DNA of 64,000 nucleotides, from the NCBI RefSeq assembly GCF_000021545.1, contig NC_012438.1, positions 310,001 through 374,000 on the forward strand, read 5' to 3'. Position 1 is the stretch's first letter. Every line of letters starts with the position of its first letter. The notes under the pieces are model-generated. The model worked only from the letters and a program-made list of their open reading frames with translations, was not told the DNA's origin and made no database searches. The DNA is from Sulfurihydrogenibium azorense Az-Fu1 (lineage in GTDB: Bacteria > Aquificota > Aquificia > Aquificales > Hydrogenothermaceae). A program made the translations under genes and the position numbers. Positions 1-8,156 of the stretch are shown piece after piece.

Positions 1-1
1 A

Positions 2-463
2 AAAATAGGAGACGGATGTAAAATACAGAATAACGTCTCTATATACAAAGGTGTAGAGCTTGAAGACTACGTTTTTTGTGGACCTTCCTGTGTTTTTACA
101 AATGTTCTAACACCCAGAGCATTTATAGAAAGGAAACACGAATTTAAAAAAATCATTGTTAAAACCGGTGCTACAATAGGAGCTAACGCAACTGTAGTTT
201 GTGGAAACACCATAGGGAGATACGCAATGGTAGGGGCAGGAGCTGTAGTAGTTTGTGATGTTGAGGATTACGCTCTTTACACTGGAGTTCCTGCTAAAAG
301 GGTTGGTTGGGTTTGTAAATGTGGAGTAGTTTTAGTCCATAAAGACAGGATAAAAGGTGATGTAGTAAAAAAAGATGGAAAGATAGAAATTATTTGTAAA
401 AGTTGTAAAAGTAGATATCTTTTAGAAGGTAATAAATTCTATCCTTTAGAGGAAAAAGTATGA
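2..463 (+). CDS. wbpD: UDP-amino-sugar N-acetyltransferase, WbpD/WlbB type (5' end outside window)
   Basis: Left-handed beta-helix acyltransferase. WbpD/WlbB enzymes acetylate the 3-amino group of UDP-2-acetamido-3-amino-glucuronate in the cytoplasm. The frame is open from base 2 and shows hexapeptide-type turns (IGDGCKIQNNV, TIGANATVV, IGRYAMVGAGAVV), the loop FCGPSCVFTN, and the family ending YTGVPAKRVGW. It is followed by a cysteine-bearing tail (WVCKCG, ICKSCKS) that looks like a small zinc-ribbon and is common in this subfamily. The N-terminus is missing only because the window starts inside the gene. The stop overlaps the next start (ATGA at 460-463), so translation is probably coupled. 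The WbpE and WbpI homologues nearby support the pathway; the exact sugar is inferred. Confidence 0.88.
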   Translation, partial: KIGDGCKIQNNVSIYKGVELEDYVFCGPSCVFTNVLTPRAFIERKHEFKKIIVKTGATIGANATVVCGNTIGRYAMVGAGAVVVCDVEDYALYTGVPAKRVGWVCKCGVVLVHKDRIKGDVVKKDGKIEIICKSCKSRYLLEGNKFYPLEEKV

Positions 464-705
464 AAATTATAATTAATGTTTTAAACGAGGAAATTTTAGA
501 TAATTTACTATGGTTGTTAAAACATTTTGAAAAAGATGGTGTAGAAATTATTAAAAGTGAAGAAGATAAAGAAGAGTGGAGTGATGAGTATATTGAAAAA
601 AATTGGAAAGAAATAGGTATGAAAACAAACTCAGTAGATTTTGATGATGATGAGAAACTTTACGAAGCTGTAGGAGAGTTTTATAATGAGAAATATTCTG
701 ATTGA
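460..705 (+). CDS. Putative antitoxin of an embedded PIN-domain module
   Basis: Small acidic protein of 81 residues. The N-terminal part (VLNEEILDNLLWLLKHF, then DGVEII) and the acidic C-terminus look like small antitoxins that precede PIN-domain toxins, but I cannot name a family with certainty. It starts on the ATGA overlap with wbpD and overlaps the next gene (start 686) by 20 bases, the tight spacing usual in toxin-antitoxin pairs. Its position between two sugar-pathway genes is odd: wbpD and wbpE are normally adjacent. A role in neutralising the downstream PIN domain is inferred from position and size. Confidence 0.6.
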   Translation: MKIIINVLNEEILDNLLWLLKHFEKDGVEIIKSEEDKEEWSDEYIEKNWKEIGMKTNSVDFDDDEKLYEAVGEFYNEKYSD

Positions 706-2272
706 TTTAAACATTCTTTTAGATTACTATGAAGAAAAAAGAAGAAAAAAGTTTCCTTATTCAGTAGAAGCTTTTGATTACTTGAAATACAAAGATTTTG
801 CATTTGTATCTTCTTCATCTCTTGATAATTTTGTGTTTTTAAAGTATAAGTATATTTCAGATGCTTACCCAGATATGAAAAGACAGCATAAAATAAAAAT
901 AGTTAATAATTTTTTAAAGGAGATTTTATCTTTTTTCAAGTTAGCTAAAACTCCTACCTATATAGAAAAAGATTGGGATGATATAGAAGATTCTTTATTA
1001 AGATCAAGTGCAAAAGCGATTAATGGTTTAATTTTAACAAGAGATGAAAATTTACTAAATGAATATCCTGATATCACTATATCTCCAAAAGAGTTTGTTG
1101 AAAAGTATGTAAAGGAAAATAAAAAAACAAATATTCCTATGTTAGACCTAACGAGAGAAACTTACTATATGTACCCAAAAATAGAAGAAAATATAGATAA
1201 AGTTATCAATAAATCCAATTTTATACTTGGAGATGAAGTAAAAAAACTTGAAGAAAAAGTAGCAAACTATATAGGGACAAAATACGCTGTTGGAGTATCT
1301 TCTGGAACAGATGCTCTTGTCTTGGCTTTAAGGGCTTTAGCTATAATAAGAAAGAAACAGGAGTACTGGAACAAGGACGACCTTATAATAACGACTCCTT
1401 TTACATTTACTGCAACTGGAGACTCAATACTCAGGAGTGGAGCCACACCTTTGTTTGTTGATATAGACTTAGAAAATTATACCATTGATACACAACTGAT
1501 AAAAAAAGCTCTTGACAAGTATTGTTCAAGGGTAAAAGGAATAGTTCCTGTTCATTTATACGGTCATCCTTGTAATATGGATGAAATTATGGATATTGCC
1601 AGAGAGTACAATCTTTTTGTAGTAGAAGATTGTGCTCAGAGTTTTGGTGCAAAATGGGATGGCAAGATGACAGGGTCTTTTGGTGATGTGGGATGTTTTA
1701 GCTTTTTTCCATCTAAGAATTTAGGTGGATTTGGCGACGGTGGAATGATAACGACAAAGGATGAAGAAATTGCTGAAGTTATTCGTATGCTACTAAAACA
1801 CGGTGGAAAGGATAAGTACAATGTAGACCATATTGGTTATAATGCAAGACTTGATACTATTCAGGCTGCAGTTTTACTGGCTAAAATGGAGTATATAGAT
1901 GAGTTTACAGAAAGAAGAAGAAAAATAGCAAACATCTATAATAACCATCTTAAAGGTTTAAACTGGCTAAAAACACCATCTGAACATCCAAGAGCTTACC
2001 ATGTGTATCATCAGTACACAGTAAGATTGATAGAAAAAGATAGAAATCAACTGCAAAAGTATTTAAAAGAAAACGGAATAGACTCTATGGTATACTATCC
2101 GGTGCCTCTTCATAAGATGAAAGTTTTTGTAAACAATGGTATGGAGATTTTTGAAAGTTTAAAAAATAGTGAGCTTGCATCTAAAAGTGTTTTAAGCCTA
2201 CCTATTGAGCCATTGATGGAGGAAGATAAAATAAAAAAAGTTATAGAGAAAATTTTTGAATGGGATTTATGA
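686..2272 (+). CDS. wbpE: PIN domain fused to WbpE-type DegT/DnrJ/EryC1/StrS aminotransferase
   Basis: 528 residues, where WbpE enzymes have about 360. Residues 1-145 form an apparently complete PIN (VapC-like nuclease) domain: ILIDLNILLD at the start, acidic DIEDSLL near 105, then ILTRDENLL and the typical end ITISPKEFVEKY. Residues about 150-528 are a full PLP-dependent aminotransferase: NFILGDEV, SSGTDALVLALRAL, VPVHLYGHP, VVEDCAQSFGA and the PLP-lysine region SFFPSKNLGGFGDGG. WbpE transaminates the 3-keto sugar that WbpD then acetylates. A possible ancestral start is the ATG at 1139 (MLDLTRE), but it has no good Shine-Dalgarno sequence nearby, so a fused product is more likely. The frame is continuous through the junction. 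Whether the PIN part is catalytic is unknown. Confidence 0.85.
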   Translation: MRNILIDLNILLDYYEEKRRKKFPYSVEAFDYLKYKDFAFVSSSSLDNFVFLKYKYISDAYPDMKRQHKIKIVNNFLKEILSFFKLAKTPTYIEKDWDDIEDSLLRSSAKAINGLILTRDENLLNEYPDITISPKEFVEKYVKENKKTNIPMLDLTRETYYMYPKIEENIDKVINKSNFILGDEVKKLEEKVANYIGTKYAVGVSSGTDALVLALRALAIIRKKQEYWNKDDLIITTPFTFTATGDSILRSGATPLFVDIDLENYTIDTQLIKKALDKYCSRVKGIVPVHLYGHPCNMDEIMDIAREYNLFVVEDCAQSFGAKWDGKMTGSFGDVGCFSFFPSKNLGGFGDGGMITTKDEEIAEVIRMLLKHGGKDKYNVDHIGYNARLDTIQAAVLLAKMEYIDEFTERRRKIANIYNNHLKGLNWLKTPSEHPRAYHVYHQYTVRLIEKDRNQLQKYLKENGIDSMVYYPVPLHKMKVFVNNGMEIFESLKNSELASKSVLSLPIEPLMEEDKIKKVIEKIFEWDL

Positions 2273-3546
2273 ATATAGTAAATTCTTTAAAAGATAGAGT
2301 ACTTAAAAGTGAGTTTAATAAGAGTGTTTTAGTATTAGCTGGTGGGACAGCCGTAGCTCAAGCTGTTCCAATTTTAATCTCCCCTATTTTAACAAGATTA
2401 TATACTCCTGAGGATTTTGGAGCTTTTGCTATATTTATGTCTATAACGTCAATTATTTCAGTAATTGCTTGTGGTAAATATGAACTTGCTATAATGCTTC
2501 CAGAGAAAGATGAAGATGCTATAAATGTTGCGGCAGTTGCTTTTTTATTCAATGTTTTTGTAAGTGGTTTGTTTTTTCTTTTTATTTTATTTTTTGGAGA
2601 TTGGCTTTTAGATGTTTTAAATGCTAAAAATCTTGGATGGCTAATTTATCTTGCTCCTTTATCTGTATTTTTGTTGGGGACATTTAGTATATTGAATTAC
2701 ACAAATAACAGGTTTAAACTTTATAAAGATATATCTAAAGCAAATATATATAAATCTTTAGCCGGTGCTGTTGTTCAGATAGGTATGGGATTTTTAAAAT
2801 ATAAAACAACAGGATTAGTATTTGGGTATATAGCTTCTCAATTATTTTCTAATTTTAAGTTATTTAAGAATATTTCTAAGTATTTCAGTTCTATAAATTA
2901 TCTATATATAAAAACCATGTTTCATAAGTATAAAAACTTTCCTATATATTATGTTCCGGGTGCTTTAATAGACACTATATCTTCAAATATACATTTTTTC
3001 TTTATTTCTTTCTATTTTGGAATAAAAGTAACAGGATTATATTTTTTTGCATATAAAATAGTAAGTGCTCCTTTTAGTTTAATAGCTTCAGCTATTTCCC
3101 AGGTCTTTTTTAGAGAATTTTCTTTCCTATTCCAGAAAGATTTAGTATCAGCAAGAAATTTTTTAAAAAAAACGGCATTGAATTTATTAATTTTATCCAT
3201 ATCAGTAAATTTTGCTTTAATTGTGCTGATATATGTTTTCTGGAGTTTCATTTTTGGGTTGAAATGGGAAGATTCTAAATCTATAGCTATAATATTATTA
3301 ATCTCTTATTTAATAAGATTTATTGTTTCTCCTATTAGCGTCGCTCTTGTTTCTTCAAATAAATTAAATTATCTACTTCAATGGCAAATTTTATATTTTG
3401 CAGTCGAAGTTATATTTTTTGCAGTTATATATATTTTTCATATTAGTTTTCAAGATTTTTTGTTATATTTAATATTTGTAGAATGGTTCATATATTCCGT
3501 ATATCTAATATTTATATTTAAATCTGTTGAAATAAAAAAGAGGTAA
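2269..3546 (+). CDS. wzx: Wzx-type oligosaccharide flippase
   Basis: Polytopic membrane protein of about 425 residues in the MATE/MOP polysaccharide-exporter family, which flips undecaprenyl-linked repeat units across the inner membrane. The N-terminus is typical: VLVLAGGTAVAQAVPILISP followed by LTRLYTPEDFGAFAIFMS and GKYELAIMLP. About a dozen hydrophobic segments follow through to the C-terminus. I chose the ATG at 2269, which overlaps the previous stop as ATGA; an in-frame ATG lies at 2260. The gene is very T-rich even for this window, as is common for transferred wzx genes. The exported sugar cannot be read from the sequence. Confidence 0.87.
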   Translation: MNIVNSLKDRVLKSEFNKSVLVLAGGTAVAQAVPILISPILTRLYTPEDFGAFAIFMSITSIISVIACGKYELAIMLPEKDEDAINVAAVAFLFNVFVSGLFFLFILFFGDWLLDVLNAKNLGWLIYLAPLSVFLLGTFSILNYTNNRFKLYKDISKANIYKSLAGAVVQIGMGFLKYKTTGLVFGYIASQLFSNFKLFKNISKYFSSINYLYIKTMFHKYKNFPIYYVPGALIDTISSNIHFFFISFYFGIKVTGLYFFAYKIVSAPFSLIASAISQVFFREFSFLFQKDLVSARNFLKKTALNLLILSISVNFALIVLIYVFWSFIFGLKWEDSKSIAIILLISYLIRFIVSPISVALVSSNKLNYLLQWQILYFAVEVIFFAVIYIFHISFQDFLLYLIFVEWFIYSVYLIFIFKSVEIKKR

Positions 3547-3551
3547 ATAAT

Positions 3552-5486
3552 ATGTGCGGTATCGTTGGTTTGGTTTGTAATGAAAATATAAACTCAACTT
3601 TAATAAGAGATATGGCAAATACTATAAAACATCGTGGACCTGATGATGAAGGATTTATTTTTCTATCGGAGGAGAGCATTGTTTTGGCAGGAGGGGATGA
3701 CACATCCGATAAAGTATGGAATTCTAACTTCCTGTATTCACCGAAAAGTCATATTAATTCCCTTGAAGGTAAAAAATTTAAGGTTGCTTTAGGACATAGA
3801 AGATTATCTATATTAGATCTTTCTCCGGCCGGACATCAACCTATGTGTGATGAAGCTCAAAAAGTTTGGATTGTTTTTAATGGAGAGATATATAACTATT
3901 TAGAGTTGAGAGAAGAGTTAAAACAAAAAGGTTATACTTTTATTACAAATACAGATACTGAAGTTCTATTAAAGTCTTATATAGAATGGGGGTTTGATTG
4001 TGTAAGCAAGTTCAACGGTATGTGGGCTTTTGCAATACTTGATTTAAGAAAAAATATCTTATTTTTATCAAGAGATAGATTTGGAGTAAAGCCGTTATAC
4101 TACTACAAAGATGATAATTACTTTGCTTTTGCTTCTGAGATAAAAGCTTTACTTAGACTTCCTTTTATAAAAAAAGAAGTTAATTACGAAGCTGTTTTTG
4201 ACTACATTGCCTTGGGTCTGGAAGAACAGGGAGAAGAGAGTTTTTTCAAAGGAATAAGAGAATTAAAACCTTCTTACAATATAGTTTTAAATTTGAATAA
4301 CTTTGAATTTAAACTCCATAAGTATTATGAGCTTTTATACTATGATAAATTTGAAAAATATAATCCGGAGAAAGAGAAAAAGTATATATCCGAGATTAGA
4401 GAACTTATATTTGAGGCGATTAGATTAAGACTTAGGTCTGATGCAAGTGTTGGATCATGTTTAAGTGGTGGGCTTGACAGCTCAACCATTGTTTGCGTGA
4501 TGAATGAAATAATTAAAAATCAACATTTATCTCAAGTAGGAGACTATATAAAATGTTTTACAGCTTCTTATAAAGATGACAAGGTAGACGAAAGTAATTG
4601 GGCAAAGATAGTTGTAGAAAGTACTAAATCTCAATGGATAAGAACTTTTCCTACAGAAAAGGAACTAATAGAAGATTTAGAAGACCTTATATACACTCAA
4701 GACATTCCTTTCGGATCTACAAGTATATATGCACAGTATAGGGTAATGAAAGCTGCATATGAAAGTGGTGTAAAAGTTCTATTGGATGGTCAAGGAGGAG
4801 ATGAGTTATTTACAGGTTATACAGGATATTTTCCTACCTACTACAGAGAACTTATAAAGAATTTTGATTTTACTGATTTAATAAATGAAATAAAAAATGT
4901 AAATAACTCTCCTATAGATATTAAATCAATAATAAAAATGGCTATAAAATCAGAGTTAGGAAAGTTCTTAACTTTTCCTAAGATAAGAGACTTTTTAATT
5001 AAAAGAATATCTTATCCAATATCTTTACTTAATCCAGAATTTTATAAAGAATTTTCATACAGGATTAAAGATAGACAAGAGAAAATTCCCAATAGTCTTA
5101 ATCAACAACTTCATCAGTTGATAACTGGCTTTAGCTTAAAAAGATTACTAAGGTATGAAGATAGAAATTCAATGCGATTCAGTATAGAATCAAGAACACC
5201 TTTTGCTGACGATATAAACTTGATAGAATACTGTTTTGAAATACCTTCGGTTTATAAAATTCATAACGGATTTTCAAAGTATGTTTTAAGGCAAGCCATG
5301 GACGGAGTTTTACCGGAACAAATTAGGAAGAGAGTAGATAAGGTAGGTTTTGCAACACCAGAAGAAAAATGGCTAAGGATTAATAAAGGTTTTGTAGAAG
5401 ATATCATGTTTGAATCTCATATATTGAAAGATATTGCAAATATACAAAAACTAAAAAATGATTGTATAAGTTTCAATACACAGTGA
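3552..5486 (+). CDS. asnB: Asparagine synthase (glutamine-hydrolysing), 3' end cut off by an insertion sequence
   Basis: Class II glutamine amidotransferase plus ATP-dependent synthetase; in polysaccharide loci such enzymes often amidate uronic acids. Cys2 of MCGIVG is the glutaminase nucleophile; IKHRGPDDEG, FNGEIYN and SRDRFGVKPLYY belong to the glutaminase half. The synthetase half has the PP-loop SCLSGGLDSST and DGQGGDELFTGY. The protein ends abruptly (DCISFNTQ) where homologues continue for some tens of residues to a Trp-rich end. Its TGA stop (5484-5486) is supplied by the first bases of the insertion sequence. Activity is therefore doubtful. Amidation of a sugar uronate here is inference. 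Confidence 0.85.
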   Translation: MCGIVGLVCNENINSTLIRDMANTIKHRGPDDEGFIFLSEESIVLAGGDDTSDKVWNSNFLYSPKSHINSLEGKKFKVALGHRRLSILDLSPAGHQPMCDEAQKVWIVFNGEIYNYLELREELKQKGYTFITNTDTEVLLKSYIEWGFDCVSKFNGMWAFAILDLRKNILFLSRDRFGVKPLYYYKDDNYFAFASEIKALLRLPFIKKEVNYEAVFDYIALGLEEQGEESFFKGIRELKPSYNIVLNLNNFEFKLHKYYELLYYDKFEKYNPEKEKKYISEIRELIFEAIRLRLRSDASVGSCLSGGLDSSTIVCVMNEIIKNQHLSQVGDYIKCFTASYKDDKVDESNWAKIVVESTKSQWIRTFPTEKELIEDLEDLIYTQDIPFGSTSIYAQYRVMKAAYESGVKVLLDGQGGDELFTGYTGYFPTYYRELIKNFDFTDLINEIKNVNNSPIDIKSIIKMAIKSELGKFLTFPKIRDFLIKRISYPISLLNPEFYKEFSYRIKDRQEKIPNSLNQQLHQLITGFSLKRLLRYEDRNSMRFSIESRTPFADDINLIEYCFEIPSVYKIHNGFSKYVLRQAMDGVLPEQIRKRVDKVGFATPEEKWLRINKGFVEDIMFESHILKDIANIQKLKNDCISFNTQ

Positions 5487-5503
5487 ACACCTACCCCTTT
5501 AAA
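5483..5503 (+). repeat. Left terminal inverted repeat of IS481-like element
   Basis: Starts GTGAACACCTACCCC. Pairs imperfectly with 6524-6544 read on the other strand. The first ten bases match exactly. Confidence 0.75.
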
Positions 5504-5534
5504 ATAATTTCAACAAAAACAGGAGGTAGGTTAT

Positions 5535-6518
5535 ATGAAAGGTATTATAGGAACCCCTATGTATATGACAACACTCTTTCCTAAAAAACTATCAAACAAG
5601 ATTAAAGACATTCCTTTAACAAAAGAAGCCAAAAAAAGACTAAAATGGATACAGCACTACCAAGATACAAAAAATATATCCAAAACCTGCAGATACTTCG
5701 GAATATCAAGAACTACCTTCTATAAATGGTTTGAAAGATACAAAAAAGACGGACTTGAAGGACTTCTTGATAGACCTAAAACACCAAAAAACACAAGAAA
5801 ACCAACTATAAGAAATCAGTACAGAGAACAAATAATAAAAGTCAGGAAACAAAACCCAACTTGGAGCAAAGAAAAAATATCGGCATATCTACAAGAAGAA
5901 AAAAACATAAAAGTATCACCATCTACAGTGTATAAAGTATTAAAAGAAGAAGGATTAATAGAGAGAACAAAATCAATTAAAATACAAAACAAAAGAAAAA
6001 AGAGTATAAAGAAGAAAAGGACAAAAAGAGGCTTGCAAGCACAAGCCCCAGGGGATGTAGTACAAATAGACGTAAAACACCTGAACATCGCAGGTGCAAC
6101 ATATTACCAATTCACAGCTATAGATAAGTATAGCAGATTTTGTTTTGCACGGGTATATGAAAGTAAAAATTCAAAGAAAACAAAAGAATTTTATATTGAG
6201 TTAAATGAGTATTTTGAATTTGAGATAAAGAGGGTACAAACAGATAACGGGAGTGAGTTTTTAGGGGAGTTTAACAAGTATTTAACGGATATAGGAGTGG
6301 AGCATTACTTTAGCTATCCAAGGAGTCCAAAGACTAATGGTGTTGTAGAAAGATTGATAAGGACAATAGAAGAGGAGTTATGGTTGATAGAGGGATTAGA
6401 TTACACATTAGAGGAGATGAATAAGAAGTTAAGGAAGTATGTAAGGAAGTACAATTTTATAAGGCCACATCATTCTTTAGGATACAAAAGACCAGCAGAC
6501 ATTGTTTATGGAGTATGA
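5535..6518 (+). CDS. IS481-family DDE transposase
   Basis: 327 residues. N-terminal helix-turn-helix region (YFGISRTTFYKWFERYKKDG, then GLLDRP), a second helix-turn-helix (WSKEKISAYL, VSPSTVYKVLKEEGL), a basic linker, then an integrase-type catalytic core. The three acidic residues are visible in VVQIDVKHL, QTDNGSEFLG and GVVERLIRTIEEE, and the C-terminal NFIRPHHSLGYKRPADIV is typical of IS481/IS3-related enzymes. A strong Shine-Dalgarno (AGGAGGT at 5521-5527) precedes the ATG. The gene looks intact, so the element may still be mobile. Base use changes along the gene: the first half is C-rich and G-poor on this strand, the last third the reverse. Confidence 0.92.
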   Translation: MKGIIGTPMYMTTLFPKKLSNKIKDIPLTKEAKKRLKWIQHYQDTKNISKTCRYFGISRTTFYKWFERYKKDGLEGLLDRPKTPKNTRKPTIRNQYREQIIKVRKQNPTWSKEKISAYLQEEKNIKVSPSTVYKVLKEEGLIERTKSIKIQNKRKKSIKKKRTKRGLQAQAPGDVVQIDVKHLNIAGATYYQFTAIDKYSRFCFARVYESKNSKKTKEFYIELNEYFEFEIKRVQTDNGSEFLGEFNKYLTDIGVEHYFSYPRSPKTNGVVERLIRTIEEELWLIEGLDYTLEEMNKKLRKYVRKYNFIRPHHSLGYKRPADIVYGV

Positions 6519-6523
6519 TAAAA

Positions 6524-6544
6524 TTTTTAGGTGAAGGTGTTCAC
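6524..6544 (+). repeat. Right terminal inverted repeat of IS481-like element
   Basis: Ends AGGTGAAGGTGTTCAC, the imperfect inverse of the left end at 5483. Confidence 0.75.
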
Positions 6545-7037
6545 GATGTATAGAACTCATACAGTTTTTTTTCTTCCTGCACAACTAAACTTTGTATATT
6601 ACGAGTTTTTTTCTTCAAATCCAAAAGTTTTTTGGACAGATAGTAAATGGTTTCTATTAGACAAAATTATAGGATATCCTTATGATTTACCAGTTCCAAA
6701 TGTTATAGGAGAATTTTTCTTTAACAACGCATTAACAAGTGCTAATACAGGATGGTTGGGTTCAGGATATGCTCACGCAGGTTTTTTAGGACTCATTGTA
6801 TATGCAATATTTATTGGATTAATTTTAAAGTTTCTTGACCGAAAAGCAAAAAAATTAGGTAAAGAGTTTGTATTTATTTCGTTCTCTCCTTTTATAATTT
6901 CACTTATGCTTTCATCGGATCTGAAAACGGTACTTTTATCTCATGGATTAGCACTTTATTTATTTATACTTTCTACCTTTAATTTTAGAATAGATAAATC
7001 TAAATCTAATTTTGGAGGTGAATTATATGATAAATAA
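6545..7037 (+). pseudogene. 3' fragment of an oligosaccharide repeat-unit polymerase (wzy-like)
   Basis: About 164 residues remain of a membrane protein of normally 400 or more. The piece retains the periplasmic-loop region and last helices seen in repeat-unit polymerases: ANTGWLGSGYAHAGFLGLIV and further hydrophobic segments to the end. The reading frame runs directly out of the right end of the insertion sequence, and any start (GTG 6531 inside the IS, ATG 6546) is accidental. The 5' two-thirds is absent from the window, so it was deleted, probably together with the end of asnB. Loss of Wzy would leave the strain unable to polymerise this glycan unless another polymerase exists elsewhere. 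Assignment rests on context and topology. Confidence 0.68.
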
Positions 7038-8130
7038 AAACATATGTATTGTTACTACTGTGCATTCACCTTTTGATGTTCGTATATTTCACAAAGAGGC
7101 AATCTCATTAAAAAAAGCTGGATATAATTTAACTATTATTGCTCCCCATGATATCAACGAAACAGTGAATGATATAAATATCATAGCTTTAAAAAAACAT
7201 AAAGATCGTATTCAAAGGATGTTTAAAACTTCGAAACAAGCCTTTATATTGGCAGTTAATCAAAAAGCCGATGTTTATCATTTTCACGATCCAGAACTAA
7301 TTCCTGTTGGATTAAAGCTTAAAAAATTAGGTAAAAAAGTAATTTATGATGTCCACGAAGATGTTCCAAGGCAAATTTTATCAAAACCTTATCTTAAGAG
7401 ATTTATAAAACCAATAATTTCTAAAATTTTCGAAATTTATGAAAATTATGCAGCAAAAAAATTTGATGCTATAATAGCAGCAACTCCTTATATTAGAGAT
7501 AGATTTAAACAGATAAATAAAAATACAGTAGATATCAATAATTATCCAAAAATTGATGAACTATATGAACCAGTAAATTGGGATATAAGAAAAAATGAAA
7601 TTTGCTATATTGGTGGAATAACAAAAATAAGGGGGATTGAAGAAGTTATAAAAGCACTTGAATATACAAATACTGTACTTCATCTTGCTGGTAATTTTGA
7701 AAGTAAAGAGTTAGAAGAGTATATTAAGTCATTAAAAGGTTGGAGTAAGGTTAGATACTATGGTTTCATTGGAAGAGATAAAGTAAAAGAAATTCTAAAA
7801 AATGTTAAGATAGGACTGGTAACATTATATCCAACAATAAATTACCTAGATAGTCTACCTGTAAAAATGTTTGAGTATATGTCAGCAGGTATTCCTGTTA
7901 TAGCATCTAACTTTCCACTTTGGAAAGAGATAATAGAAAGAAATAATTGTGGTATATGTGTTGATCCTTTGAACCCAAAAGAGATAGCTAACGGAATAAA
8001 CTATCTTTTAGAAAATGATCACATAGCTAAAACTATGGGAGAAAATGGAAGAAAGCTTGTTATGACGAAATATAATTGGGAAAATGAAGAAAAGAAATTA
8101 TTAGATATATATTTTAAAATTCTAAAATAA
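7027..8130 (+). CDS. GT4-family glycosyltransferase
   Basis: About 367 residues, GT-B fold, retaining-type transferase acting on lipid-linked sugars at the cytoplasmic face of the membrane. Visible marks are the N-terminal strand (ICIVTTVHSPFDVRIFHKEA), the HFHDPELIPVG motif, VIYDVHEDVP, and the C-terminal nucleotide-sugar site LPVKMFEYMSAGIPVIASN followed by GICVDP. I chose ATG 7027, six bases after GGAGGTG, instead of an upstream in-frame TTG. It overlaps the end of the polymerase remnant by 11 bases, so the original operon order was polymerase then transferase. Donor and acceptor cannot be named. Confidence 0.85.
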   Translation: MINKNICIVTTVHSPFDVRIFHKEAISLKKAGYNLTIIAPHDINETVNDINIIALKKHKDRIQRMFKTSKQAFILAVNQKADVYHFHDPELIPVGLKLKKLGKKVIYDVHEDVPRQILSKPYLKRFIKPIISKIFEIYENYAAKKFDAIIAATPYIRDRFKQINKNTVDINNYPKIDELYEPVNWDIRKNEICYIGGITKIRGIEEVIKALEYTNTVLHLAGNFESKELEEYIKSLKGWSKVRYYGFIGRDKVKEILKNVKIGLVTLYPTINYLDSLPVKMFEYMSAGIPVIASNFPLWKEIIERNNCGICVDPLNPKEIANGINYLLENDHIAKTMGENGRKLVMTKYNWENEEKKLLDIYFKILK

Positions 8131-8156
8131 TATAAATGATATAAGGAGGAAATGAT

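Larger units (their letters stand above)
5483..6544 (+). mobile_element. IS481-like insertion sequence, about 1062 bp
   Basis: Bounded by imperfect terminal inverted repeats: GTGAACACCT at the left end and the same word, reversed, at the right end, with partial matching further in. It holds one transposase gene (5535-6518). No target-site duplication is visible next to the ends. The flanks are two different broken genes, asnB on the left and a polymerase fragment on the right, so this copy probably marks a deletion or recombination rather than a simple insertion. Confidence 0.85.

Noticed and set aside
5470-6560. Target-site duplication for the IS481-like element
   Set aside because: Bases just outside the two ends share no direct repeat of four or more.
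6531-7037. Intact small membrane protein starting at GTG 6531
   Set aside because: The start is inside the terminal inverted repeat of the IS, and the sequence resembles only the end of a polymerase.
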